Made by a program: the position numbers and the translations under genes. The notes under the pieces were generated by a model. That model did not search any database, was not told the origin of the DNA, and was given only the letters and a program-made list of their open reading frames with translations. Below are positions 51,610 to 63,260 of a stretch of 64,000 nucleotides of DNA, one piece after another. The DNA comes from Eutreptiella sp. 'Long Island Sound 2002' (Eukaryota; Euglenozoa; Euglenophyceae; Eutreptiales; Eutreptiaceae): the NCBI GenBank assembly GCA_964036045.1, contig OZ038387.1, positions 22,319,637 to 22,383,636 on the forward strand. The letters are read 5' to 3'. How positions within the stretch are numbered: position 1 is the first letter of the stretch; each line of letters begins with the position of its first letter.

Positions 51610-52520
51610 TGAAGCGGTATGGGGTGCCTCACCCATACCCGCTGCCCAGCCTGTGGCGCTCTTCTCATCAGGAATTTTCCTGGGCTGATTCCCAGCCTTA
51701 TGGCATCCCGATTTCTGTGGAATTTCTGTAAAATACCCCAGAAATCGTCATTTTTCGTCATTTTTGGGCTGGCGCCGACCTTCGTCGCCTGCGCGACGCA
51801 GCCCCAGATCGAAGTCTTTTTTCGCGATTTCTGAAGATTTTAATCAATTTTATTATTGATTTATCGTTTTTAGAAATATAGGAATATAGCGTGACCTTTT
51901 TCGCGGCGTTCCGCGAAGGTCAATTTTTGCGAAATCAGTCACGTTCACGATTTTTTTGAAAAATCCTGAGGCGATCCCAGGAATCAGCCAGGCGCCCATG
52001 GTGTGGCCCAACAGTGGGCCTCTTCATATATAGTTTGAATCGGGACAGAAACGCGTCGTGTCGGCTACGCGACGCGTTGGGGGGAGACACGCGAAATGAG
52101 TGTTTTTGGCTCAAAAATCACTATATTTCACTGCTTTTCGCCCAAAAACCACTGTTTGGCCCAGTTTGGGCAGGATCTCAGTGGAGATCCTGATGGCGAC
52201 GACGCGTAGCCGGCAGTTTTTCTGATGGCGGCGACGCCGCCGCCAACATTTCGTCCTCTCTTCTAAGCTATTTTATAGTATTGAAGTGTTACATATACAT
52301 ATTACTTGTGTACATGTTTGTATTGTCTACATATACCATCATCTCTTTGCCTAGGACGCCAGATTGTGTCACGGCTGAGGCAAGGATCACAGAATGCTTT
52401 GGAGAAACCCAGACTGATGGAACATCCGTAAGAATTTCAAGAGGAAGTCTTGGATTTCATGGGATCGGGGTCGTGCATGCCAAGGGAAGCTTGGAGGTTG
52501 CCCTCCCCCAAACCTCTTCA
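51610..52520 (+). repeat. 5' LTR of short LTR element 2
   Basis: Starts TGAAGCGG, ends CCTCTTCA. The GACCTT/AAGGTC and AACGCGTCG/CGACGCGTT inverted repeats are retained. Confidence 0.9.
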
Positions 52521-52772
52521 AAAGACTTCTGCCGACGCCAAGGCCACGTTCGCGGACAACGACGACGTCGCGCCACGGCAGGTCCTGGTAGTAGCGTCTG
52601 CTACTCTACAGTGGTCAAGGTCAAAGGCATCAACATGATGAAGGAGGAATTCTTTGATGGTCCTACGATGGGTGGAAGACCCTATGGAGCCCCCAAGTCT
52701 ACCTCAGGTTCTGGGCGACGACCGCAGCGACGACGACGCCATCTGCGAACCACCACAACCTCTACGAGGTTG

Positions 52773-52985
52773 CAGGCGCGTTAATTTGTCGCCTTGGGCT
52801 GGTAACAGCCCTAAACAGGCGCGGGTCGCCTTGGGTAGGAAATGACCCTAAATGCAGGCGCGTTAATTCGTCGCCTTGGGTTGGTAAAAGACCCTAAACA
52901 GGCACCAGTAATTCGTCGCCTTGGGTAGCAAATGACCCTAAATTCAGGCACGAAGAATTCGTTGCCTTGGGTTTGACCCTGAATA
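52773..52985 (+). repeat. Five tandem hairpin units with CCCTAAA motif, copy 2
   Basis: Five units as in copy 1. The first unit reads GGGC/GCCC and the fourth GGGT/ACCC; the fourth unit of copy 1 reads GGGC/GCCC. Confidence 0.75.
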
Positions 52986-53335
52986 ATTTTTTTTCCGCAT
53001 TTGAATTTATTGAATTATTATGTTTCCATGCCCATGGAGAAAAAGGGCCACTATGTGCGCCTCAGCGCCATCAGTCAGGTCGGAAGGACCTGCAGCGCCC
53101 CTGGTTTGGTCACCAGAGGCTAAAGGGAGTGCCAGGGACCAGTGTGGTCGCCTGGGGGGCAGTTGCCCTATGAATATATCAAAGATTATTGCAGACCTAC
53201 ATGTAAGTGGCATGTAAACTACTTACGAAGCCCCCCCCCCCCACTGTCCTGCTGAATCAGTTTTGAAACCAGGGCAGTGCAGGGGTCAGAGCGCCTCCTT
53301 GGCCTTGCCTTCCTTTGGATATAGGCAAGGCTTCT

Positions 53336-53345
53336 AAGGAGGGGG
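53336..53345 (+). promoter_or_regulatory. Polypurine tract of short LTR element 2
   Basis: AAGGAGGGGG before the 3' LTR start. Confidence 0.75.
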
Positions 53346-54271
53346 TGAAGCGGTATGGGGTGCCTCACCCATACCCGCTGCCCAGCCTGTGGCGCTCTTC
53401 TCATCAGGAATTTTCCTGGGCTGATTCCCAGCCTTATGGCATCCCGATTTCTGTGGAATTTCTGTAAAATACCCCAGAAATCGTCATTTTTCGTCATTTT
53501 TGGGCTGGCGCCGACCTTCGTCGCCTGCGCGACGCAGCCCCAGATCGAGGATTTATTTCTCGATTTCTGAAGATTTTAATCAATTTTATTATTGATTTAT
53601 CGTTTTTAGAAATATAGGAATATAGCGTGACCTTTTTCGCGGCGTTCCGCGAAGGTCAATTTTTGCGAAATCAGTCACGTTCACGATTTTTTTAAAAAAT
53701 CCTGAGGCGATCCCAGGAATCAGCCAGGCGCCCATGGTGTGCCCCAACAGTGGCCCTCTTCATATATAGTTTGAATTGGGACAGAAACGCGTCGTGTCGG
53801 CTACGCGACGCGTTGGGGGGAGACACGCGAAATGAGTGTTTTTGGCTCAAAAATCACTATATTTCACTGTTTTTCGCCCAAAAACCACTGTTTGGCCCAG
53901 TTTGGGCAGGATTTCAGTGGAGATCTTGATGGCGACGACGCGTAGCCTGCAGTTCTTCTGATGGCGGCGACGCCACCGCCAACATTTCGTCCTCTCTTCT
54001 AAGCTATTTGATAGTATTGAAGTATATACATATTACATATTACATATACATATTACTTGTCTACATGTTTGTATTGTCTACATATACCATCATCTCTTTG
54101 CCTAGGACGCCCGATTGTGTCACGGCTGAGGCAAGGATCACAGAATTCTTTGGAGAAACCCAGACTGATGGAACATCAGTAAGAATCTCAAGAGGATGTC
54201 TTGGATTTCATGGGATTGGGGTCGTGCATGCCAAGGGAAGCTTGGAGGTTGCCCTCCCCCCAACCTTTTCA
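53346..54271 (+). repeat. 3' LTR of short LTR element 2
   Basis: Same ends as the 5' LTR, followed by CTTT. Confidence 0.9.
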
Positions 54272-54381
54272 CTTTGTCTATCTGCAGCCTTTCTGTGTTA
54301 CACTGGATTTCAAAACTATTCATTGATTCGATCCATATCCTGTTCTTGTTCTACTTGCTGCTTTGGTTTGGGCTTTCAACA

Positions 54382-54876
54382 TCAAAACCTGCGGGATTTC
54401 ATCAAAATAATTAGGGCACTAATCAAGGACATCTTTCTCTTCACTTGAACACCATTTTGACTTGGAGGATCCCAAACATAAATCATTGGAGCCACATACA
54501 ATAACGGATCATTACGCATGTTGGTGTTGAGGTTGGTGTGGGGCACCACAAAATCAACTCTCACCATCTTTTGTTTTTCTCCAAGGTTGTCCTGGGTCAT
54601 CTTGTCTATTTGCCTAACAAAATGCGGTGTTTGGTACTGCGGGCATTGCATTGCCTCGGTTTGTACCCGTTGTTGCTTGATGGGCTCATCATCATCCGAG
54701 GACTCATACTCCACTTCTTCTTCCATGATTGCTTGACCTCCTGGGCCCTCCATGTGGTCTAAATATCCAAGATACAACACATAACAAGCACAAAATGCAA
54801 AAAAAAAAAACGACTTCAAATAACTCCTTGTACATGCATGGTTCGGCTGCGAAACTCTGTATGTAGCATAGCCCAA
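54382..54876 (-). CDS. Hypothetical minus-strand ORF, possible exon
   Basis: The 164-codon frame has an N-terminal part with a hydrophobic, Phe-rich stretch. A more protein-like part follows, from an internal Met at about 54756: an acidic segment (EEEVEYESSDDDEP) and then an ordered stretch with RVDFVVPH, MRNDPLLYV and MIYVWDPPS. The second part looks like a real protein fragment and could be an exon of a host or transposon gene. The real start may be that internal Met, and the last residues may run past a splice site. I recognise no family. No neighbour gives context; the short LTR element 2 ends about 100 bp away. Confidence 0.3.
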   Translation of the reverse strand: MGYATYRVSQPNHACTRSYLKSFFFFAFCACYVLYLGYLDHMEGPGGQAIMEEEVEYESSDDDEPIKQQRVQTEAMQCPQYQTPHFVRQIDKMTQDNLGEKQKMVRVDFVVPHTNLNTNMRNDPLLYVAPMIYVWDPPSQNGVQVKRKMSLISALIILMKSRRF

Positions 54877-55821
54877 TGGTCCTTGTGACTTGATGAATGT
54901 ATCTCCAAAAGTTCAAAGAATGGTGCCAAGTTATGGTTACATCGTCCAATCAAGGGCATACTCGTCGAAACACAATCATCCATGGTTCAATATGAATGCG
55001 TTAACCATTTTACACCGAAATCTTTGTTAAATTCTGTTGCATTGTCATTTTTCATTTGTGGTACTTCAGCGGGTTAACAGGCGCGCCGCCGCGGCTTAAG
55101 CCAGGCGCCGGACTGGCTTAAGCCATCGCCGGACTGGCTTAAGCCAAATACCCACGTAGCTCCCTCTCTACCTCTCTTCGCGCAGCTTGATGTGCAAGCG
55201 CTTGGCAATTTTGTCCATTTGGCAGCGTTCAAGTCGAATGGCAGCCGTTAATCTGACAGGTACCTCACAATCAACCGCCGTCTGTTGGATCCACAGCTCT
55301 GCGCGCAACTCCTAGAGTGCTTCTTGCATACCTTGCAGTCGCTCTTTGAGTCTTACCACAGCCCACGGGTCCTGTCCGTACTCAGTGCTAACACTCCATA
55401 TGCGCGATGAAGAACTGCAGCAGGACCCATAAGGTAAATACCTTACTCGAATCTCGTTGACTCATCGGCCGAACGGGTCTTCTACTGAACAGAACTCCTC
55501 TTCCCCTCACAGTTTGTGTTGAAAAATGGCGGTTCACCTTTGAAGCTTAGATCCTTGCTCTTATGTCCCGAGCGAGCTCTCGTCACCTCACAATTTCGAA
55601 GATGCGGACACACGGAAATTGAAGCAATCGATGGTAACAGTAGTTACTAGTATATATTTTTTCTGCGGATCTCCGAGCTGTCAACTGATTTTGAACCCCG
55701 CGTGTATCAATGAAATGAGACTTGAAAACCCATCACTGAATGTCATCCATTGCTTCTGCAGTACTATAAAATTATAGCAATGGTTTTGAAATAAAATTTG
55801 ATAATCACAATGGAGGCTCAC

Positions 55822-55826
<5 letters not shown>
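54877..55826. other. No gene seen
   Basis: Low-copy sequence with a GC-rich patch at about 55070-55150 that contains three copies of a 10-bp palindrome. No supported ORF. Confidence 0.5.
55093..55145. repeat. Three GGCTTAAGCC palindromes in a 21-22 bp tandem array
   Basis: Copies at 55093, 55115 and 55136, separated by GCCGGACT-type sequence. Confidence 0.9.

Positions 55827-55868
<42 letters not shown>
55827..55868. repeat. (AC)21 microsatellite
   Basis: Uninterrupted AC dinucleotides. Confidence 0.98.
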
Positions 55869-55869
<1 letters not shown>

Positions 55870-58800
55870 AGCAGGCGCACTTATCGGCGGCATCGCACAA
55901 ACACACAATTCCCATACAACATGGGTTCCAAATGTCCGAAGTCTTCTCACAGTGGATCAAGCATGACACAATGGCCTCCATGAACACAAAGTACAGCATG
56001 GCCACATACATGGCTTGTCCACAGTCATGCGTCACCAATATGCACATGTGACGAACTTGCAATGAGGATCACTAAATGCGAGTCGGAAGAGTGACCTAAC
56101 AACAATGGCAAACACTACCTGACAAGAAACTTGACACCTAGCATGTATGAAACATATATCATCATGATGGCAACGCCTCGATGCTTCTCACCCGAGGGCG
56201 GGTGCCCGTCACTCAGCAATAACATACACGATGGCCAGCAAGTGAATAAGCTTTGCGGGTTTACTTGCTGCTTGCATACAAGACATCAAAAAAGGCCAGC
56301 CCACAAAACCTCACATGTTTAATGTATGCTATATACTAATTGCTGGGCTCCCTACGGTTACAGTGTCGCGAACCAAAGACATGAATAGAGAAACCAACAC
56401 ACTACATATGTCCGATGCCCTCAGATGCTTGGACATGCCAATTTGTCCCATCACTTGGTGCCTAATTTGTTGAGACATGATGGCAATGGCATACACATAT
56501 CGGCATGTGCATTAGAAACAATTCGTACATGGACATATAAAATCATTATTTGCCTATCTGCATGTTCGTATGACACCAAACAACTTCAATGTATGCTACT
56601 TGAAAAGAGATTGGGTAAGAAGATACCTCGGGTTACATGTAAAGACCTATACCCGACCCGCACAGTGAGTGCACAAAGAGATATCCCGGGTGTAATGAGA
56701 GCACATCCATAGTGAGATCCTCCCATCCCAAAGAGATGTAGTCCTGCCTCGAACAGAGATGGCCCCGCCCGTGTCCATGCCCGGAGAGACCCTCACCAAT
56801 CTATGCCTTAGGAGAGAAAACCTAACCAATCCATGGCCGAAGAGAGGTGACCTCACCCGAACGCAATGCAGAAAGCATGCATATAGACTGGAAAATTTCA
56901 CCTAATCATGACGGAGGAGAGCACTCATGCACTTGGAGTGAGAATCCAAAACTTTGATCGAGGATTATCCTTGTATAGAATTGCCAAATCAAATGAACTG
57001 ATGCTTTAAAGCCTGCTAGCAAAAGAGGGATAGTGGAGCACCAACGATGTTTGGTCAATGATATGAAATCATTATTAAAAAACATGCTGGATGTCAACAA
57101 AGTTAGACGGCACCACACAAATGAGAGGTTCGCATCAAAGGCATAAAAACGAATATTCTACCTTTGGCATGTCCACCAACGGCACATGTAAACAACATGC
57201 TCAACACACGCAGTCTCGAAAGATTGACCCTCTTTGATTCCGTGGGAGATCGTTTTGTCGCGGCTCGTGTGCAGCGCAAATGATATGCAAAAGAATGAAC
57301 ACTTGCTTTACCTTGTGAAGCTACGACCAACTTATCCCACAACCTGCGGTGCGTCCACGTATGCTTGCAATAGTGTGACCTCCCATCTCCTTCACAAAAC
57401 ACTCCATGTGGCGGGTAGCTTTTGCCGTCCCTACTGACTACCTACCATTGTAGCATAGATAAAGGCGGGCTTGGTTTTCCTCAAGGCACGCCTCCAACAC
57501 TTGTCCACAGAAGCGATCAACATACGTACTACAGCTGCCAATAGTCTTTCTCCGGTTAGATGAGTGATTCTAATTTCTACATGATAGATCTAACACTATT
57601 AGCACCAAACACAAAGGGTATTCGGTCGATCATTGAATAACAGAAAGCACATGCACACCACCAGGAATACTAGAAGGGCGCGCGTACACACAGCAGGCCT
57701 CATCTGAAGCAGAAAGGTCGAAACCTCCGTCCTATCGATTATAGATAGTATAAATTCTGAATTTTCCTTAAATTTACCCCAAAATCGCTAAAATCGCAGA
57801 AATTGCTGAAGTATGGGATAGAGTGCAACCAAATAGGATCCGAACTGGCTTCAACACCAACCGTATTTGTACAGTTCGTAACCAAGTACGTCACTCCGAG
57901 CATGATGCCAAGTGGCTTCACAAAAGTGGCCAATTCTCCCTTTTCACCCGCATGTTTGTTCGCTAATTTGGATCCGTGCCGCCTTGCAAATCAACCTCCA
58001 CCAAGGCTTGCCGCAAAACCCATCGCATCTCGCTTTGTGATGCCTCAGCTTGAAGTCTGTGCTAAAAAAGTAGATCTTGGGCACCAGCCAACGAGCAAAT
58101 GTATCAACATGACAACACGACACGATCTTTGAAACATGAGGCTTTGAGGCTGTGTAACTTCTTATTTGTTTTGTCAAGCTGCAGCAAAGTATGCCGTGGA
58201 GCAGAAAAAGAGTAATCCAAAATGCCCGCACCGAAACGGTAAGCAGCGCGAGTGAAACCCCGTGTTTTGCCTGCACAGCAACCACTAAAGAAAAGAAAAA
58301 GGCAGCAAGACCGTCTGCAGAAAATAGTGAAGTGCCGGTGGCCACCCCTCTGCTCAAATGGCAGATCGAGCTTAAAAAGTGTCACAGCTCCCACCACCTC
58401 GAGTGTTGTAGCACTATGTCTGCTGTGACTGTGATGCAGATTAGAATTTCCCGATGTATTTGCCCTATTTGTCAAGCAATCAATTATTTGTATGTTCTTT
58501 GACACATGGGCTTGTAGCTTGTTTTGCATGTAGGGTACGTTCTGCATTCGAATGAAACCAAAATGGCTGATATTGGCAGAGAAAAGCATTGCAAAGCAAT
58601 GTGGGACACTTTGGGGTTGTTTTTACTTGTTTTTTTTTTAAATCAGGCAACTTGACTCAAAACCGGTCGCTTGACTTAAAACCAATCATTTTACGATACA
58701 GCCGATGTTGCACAGGGTTGCAAAAAGATAGCTCTACAACAGAAAACAAAATTTGTGACCACGGGTCCTACCTTCAAAGTATAGTCTCCGCGCCGTGTTC

Positions 58801-59833
58801 CATTGGGGTGTTGAAACGGTATTGACAAACAGGCGGCATATGATGTCAAAAAACAGAAAAGAATTCTTAATCTGTCTATCCATCTGCCTTCCCCGGACGG
58901 GCAAACAAAATCTTTGCATACAAAGAAAGAGTGTATGCAAAAATGAATCTAATTACCCATAAAACAAGAAAGCTTCAACATTGTAGATGCTATGTAAACA
59001 CATGTATGAACCACCATCAAGAATTGGCGCAAGCGATTGACTTGAAAAACATAGACATTTCATAACTTTCGTTGAACAATGCATTACTTCGGTACCCATC
59101 ACTAACTACAAACCAACTACAGATCTATCTTCGAAATCAATACACTTTAAAATCAAATGCCGCCAATGGTGCGGAGCGTGCTCTTTGACTTTGGAGTCCC
59201 ACAAACACGTTTGTACTAGACACAAAACAGAAATAAGACAATGGGATAACACACAGTCAACCATATTGTGAATGGTAGCGATGTGATCCCAGTTCTATGC
59301 TGATTAGGTTGCGAAGTAATCGCAGATTTCTGAACAAGACTCACTTGACGTACGGGAATGCAAATAATTAAACAAGAAATAACACATGCACGAATCGTCC
59401 ATTTCAACTCAAAAAACACACAGAAACACCAAATCTCAACTGTAAAACACCAGAAATTTATTAAATTGTACTATGATAACTATTTACTACTGCAGCGTGA
59501 CCAACCTTGCCTTTCCCTGAAAAAAGATCGCATTCCACCGGCCGCCGCTAATAACAATAGCTTTGTAACATAGTATTTCATGATTTGAGCAATGCTTGTT
59601 GACACACATGGCATACACACAAATGAATGCATGGACTATTGAGAACATATGTGTGATTGTTCTGCATATGTTGCTTTTCATTGACATATGCTTTTATTGT
59701 GATAATTACGTATTGCACTTCATCAAATGCCAGCACCGCGCCCACCCTCACAAATGTCGGTCACGGGTGTGTAGCATGGCACTGGAAATTTTCGTGGGTG
59801 CAAAAGCGTGAGAGAGACAGGCCTCCAGGGCAT
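55869..59833. other. No gene seen in about 4 kb of low-copy sequence
   Basis: AT-richer sequence with short open frames only. None shows a recognisable domain or a paralogue in the window. Short exons of an intron-rich gene cannot be excluded by reading alone. Confidence 0.5.
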
Positions 59834-59849
59834 GGGGGGGGGGGGGGGG
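59834..59849 (+). repeat. 16-bp G run
   Basis: Homopolymer inside a possible dispersed repeat (about 59800-60130). Confidence 0.95.
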
Positions 59850-61299
59850 TACACCGGGATTTTTTCGCACGAGAAATTTTGCACTGGGTTCATTTTGCAC
59901 AGTGGCCCGAAGGTTGAGTGGTAAATATCGCATGCTTCCAGGGTTTTTTCCTCCCAAGAGGTTCCTGCATGACCTGGATCTCAATCCCAGGCCCCAAGCA
60001 CACCTTCCTTTTGGTTGCTGTGCAGCCAGCGTGCTCAGATGCCGAGAAAAAATTCCGCCCCTTGGTCTGCAAATGGTCCTTCAGTGGCATATGACAGGGA
60101 TTACTCTAGCGGTTGTGCAGTAGTTTGTCAACAGAAAAACCCTTGGTTCAAGGGTGACAACACTGCACAACCAATTTGATGACCGACCAGCCTAATGAAG
60201 AAATTTTTTTTTTTTCATGCACAAACAAAGCCACAAGAGGACGAATGCACATAGGAATCCCATCAAAAATTGCCCTAGGTGTGGTGCCTCAAAAACAGCC
60301 AAGGAAGAGGCTATCAGGTGCCTCTTCACAACAAGCGCCACAGGAAGGAGAACCCTAACCAAACCAAGGCAGGGTGGTGGCGCACCACCCCGGCACCACC
60401 CCGCCTTGGCTAAATTTTGACACGAGCTTATTTCGCACAGCGGCCTGAGATGGAGCGGGAAATTTCTCACACATTTGATATACGAAATTTCCCACAACGA
60501 AACATTCCTGTTACGACCCCCCCCCCCGTATCATATGCAGCGAACTCATTCACCCTGAGTTATTCTATAAATACTTGCGGCAGTCTTTCAGTGTACTTGT
60601 GCTCACCATTGGCGCAACGTTTGCCCCAGGTCAGGTCGCATTGTTGCATTATTTCCAGCACAGGACTCCCAAGCCTCAAAAAAAATACACTGGGTGAGCA
60701 GTCTGGATGCAGACAGACAAATAATGCAGCAAAATTGTGCCGGCTTTCCCATTTACATCCTGGAACATCATGCAAGACATGGCCAGAGAAAGGCTATTGT
60801 AACACAAATCCATGATGGCACAGCTCAGCATTGGGAGGTATCTAGAGGTATCAACCCTGCCAAAAATGCAGCCGAACACCATGGGAACTTGGTCAGGGTC
60901 TGAGGGTGCTTGAAATGGCACTTAAGAGTTTCTTTTTCAGGTGGGGGCTGTGGATGGCTGCAAGGGGACCATTTGGGCTACAGAGGCTGAACAAGGTCAA
61001 AAGAGGATTGTGAACCGTGATGAGGACTTAAGGTGTAGTAGGAGAGTTACTGAGGGTTTAGGGTCAGACGGGAGCACCATAGACCATGATGATAGTAAGA
61101 TGACGGCACGTACCACTCTGTGCACATAACTCTGCAGGATGATGGATTATGGTAACCATGTGCGCAGCACCCAAATGCCAGTGAAAAAATTATCAGTCGT
61201 GCCATGCCATGCATGGTCTCTGTGGTCAGCACCCTTGACCTGCCTCCACCTTCACCGCGGCATGAGGTCTCTTGTTGCGCAGTTTACCAGGTAAATCTG
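59850..61299. other. No gene seen; weak repeat signals
   Basis: TTTTGCACAGTGGCCCGA (about 59894) and TTTCGCACAGCGGCCTGA (about 60432) are related direct motifs about 540 bp apart, suggesting a repeat family. No supported ORF. Confidence 0.45.
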
Positions 61300-61360
61300 G
61301 TAAATCTGCTTTCTCCTTATGATGTAAATCTGCTTTCTCCTTATGATGTAAATCTGCTGT
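61300..61360. repeat. 24-bp tandem repeat, about 2.5 units
   Basis: Units at 61300, 61324 and 61348 (partial), each starting GTAAATCTGCT. Confidence 0.92.
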
Positions 61361-61984
61361 CACATCCCTGTCATTACCCACGCCACCCTCTACCAATGCA
61401 TTTATCAGTCTCCACACCCACAGTTGAAAACCCACCATAATCAATGCTGCTGCAATAAACTCATCAATGTTAGCTCGGTGGTAGGTTCCTGATTGGGTAG
61501 GGCAGTCGCGAGTTTTAAAAAAAATGGGGGCATCTGAAAGACTCCCTTGTCAGCTATGGGGGTGCTATACAAAGGGGCAATCCAGCTCCGGAGTGAGAAC
61601 ATGATGCTTCCATGCTGAGGCACATGCTGGAGCCCTACTAAAAGCCCTCAGGCTCCCAACAACGTACTGAGGATTGGGGTAGTGAACTGTAAAGACGGGA
61701 TAAGCCCATGGCAAAGGGCCACAATAGGGCTTGGGAATGGAGCCTTTACAATACCAGAAATCCACAGCAGGGCCACATCGTGACGCAGCAGAGATACCGT
61801 ATGTGGAACCTGCGAAGCAGACGGCGGGCAGGCTTAGAGAATACAGGTCTGAGAACATATTCCTTTATAGGCCAGCCTTGCACATACCAAACCTGCTGTG
61901 CGGACTTGGAGTGAAAAGCCCCCTTCAGCCCGAATAATTCCCTGCCCACCTCCCAAACTCCTCATGGTACATATTGAGCCCCCA
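61361..61984. other. No gene seen
   Basis: Short open frames only, no recognised domain. Confidence 0.5.
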
Positions 61985-62125
61985 ATCATGGGGGGCGCCC
62001 AGGTGCAGTCCTGGGCCCCGACACCCCCAAACATTTTGGCCCCTTGAAAGGGGGGGGGGACTTGCTTGAGCGGGGGGTCCAGGGGGGAGGGGGTCCAGGG
62101 GGGAGGCCCCCCCCCCCTGCCGGAA
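61985..62125. repeat. G-rich dispersed repeat, copy 1
   Basis: It contains AAACATTTTGGCCCC followed by G-runs and repeated GGGGGTCCAGGGGGGAGG. The second part matches 62733-62820. The first part matches 63160-63260, with a portion in opposite orientation. Confidence 0.7.
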
Positions 62126-62732
62126 CATACCCAATCCACAGGGAACAGAAAAATGATTGGAGAATGAACAACTTAGCACATGGAAATGTCATGTTGTCGG
62201 CCGTAAACAAAGGAAATTCATCATTGAATGTCAATTTAGGGTTCCCACATCTCACCAATACACAACAACTACAACAAAGCGGCAACAAAGCGGGCCATTC
62301 ACCATCTCATGCCAAATGACAGTGATCTTTCTTGTCAGTCAGAATTAGACTCGCCTGAACCGTTCGCGTGTTGCCATTTTTTGTGCCACAGCGACAAACT
62401 CGCACAGTGTGGCCATTGGTACGCTTAAAAAAAGAGTGGCACATGCCTTTTGTGCCTCGTTGTAGGCTTTTTGTCTTTTATCACCGGTGATCCTATCTTT
62501 AAACCTAAAATAGAGCAGCACGTCAATTACGTCTTCACGTTTTGCGCGTGGCAACGGTGGGATCGGGGAGCTGAAATACACTGACAACGAGCGTTGGGGC
62601 ATGGTAGTCTGGAAAACAATGTATATGGAGCACACATGGAGCAATATGTACACAGTGTATGGCATGCGCTGAAGGCGCCGAAAATTTTTTTCCCATGACT
62701 AAAAAATGTTCCCAAAACCCAGGTTTTCAGGT
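62126..62732. other. No gene seen
   Basis: Low-copy sequence between G-rich repeats. Confidence 0.5.
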
Positions 62733-62820
62733 GCACTTGAGCTGAGGGGGGTGGGGGGGAGGGGGTCCACAGGAGGGGGGGAGGGGGTCCAGGGGGGAGG
62801 GGTCCCCCCCCTGGCCGGAA
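62733..62820. repeat. G-rich dispersed repeat, copy 2
   Basis: CTTGAG, then repeated GGGGGTCCA blocks and a CCGGAA end, as at about 62064-62125. The multiple G-runs could form a G-quadruplex. Confidence 0.7.
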
Positions 62821-63159
62821 TGAAAATTAAAGCAAGTCCCTGGGGGGTGGGGGGGGCTGGGACCAAAAACACCAACCGCTCCCTCGTACCGGGGCTGAGC
62901 TTCGAGGACGGGATCTTCATTGAGCAACAAACGACATTTGTCCCCATTTATCCCAATGGCAGGGAAAGATCGATGTGGCCACAAAATCAGAAATGGCTGC
63001 ACAAATCCTGCCCTCTTTGGGGCCTAGGGAAAATGCCGAGAAAAAACTGAGCACCTTGAGTATAAACACATGGGTGACCGGTTCTCCCAGCCCCTTTAAA
63101 GGCACCAAAATTGTCCGGCGCCTGCAGCGCCAGCCAATTTCTCCATTTTGGCTTGTACG
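62821..63159. other. No gene seen
   Basis: Low-copy sequence without a supported ORF. Confidence 0.5.
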
Positions 63160-63260
63160 ATGGTCGGGACCTCTCAAACATTTTGGCCCTCGAGAGGGGG
63201 TGGGGGGGGGGGGGGTTGTTGGGGTCAGGGCCTGCACCTGGACGCCCCCCCGTGCCCCCA
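63160..63260. repeat. G-rich dispersed repeat, copy 3
   Basis: It shares AAACATTTTGGCCC with copy 1. Its tail (GGCCTGCACCTGGACGCC) is an inverted match to the start of copy 1. Confidence 0.65.

Larger units (their letters stand above)
52521..53345 (+). other. Interior of short LTR element 2
   Basis: Noncoding; collinear with 37941-38825 but lacking the long A/G run. It includes the hairpin array and ends in the polypurine tract at 53336-53345. Confidence 0.7.
51610..54271 (+). mobile_element. Short non-autonomous LTR element, copy 2
   Basis: LTRs of 911 and 926 bp flank an 825-bp interior, with TG...CA ends and the 4-bp target duplication CTTT (51606-51609, 54272-54275). It is collinear with copy 1 throughout. 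The 3' LTR has about 15 extra bp near 54024-54050 (repeated ACATAT). The interior is noncoding. Confidence 0.9.

Noticed and set aside
57803-58502. Host genes from short ORFs on both strands
   Set aside because: No recognisable domain, no codon bias I could judge, and overlapping ORFs on opposite strands.
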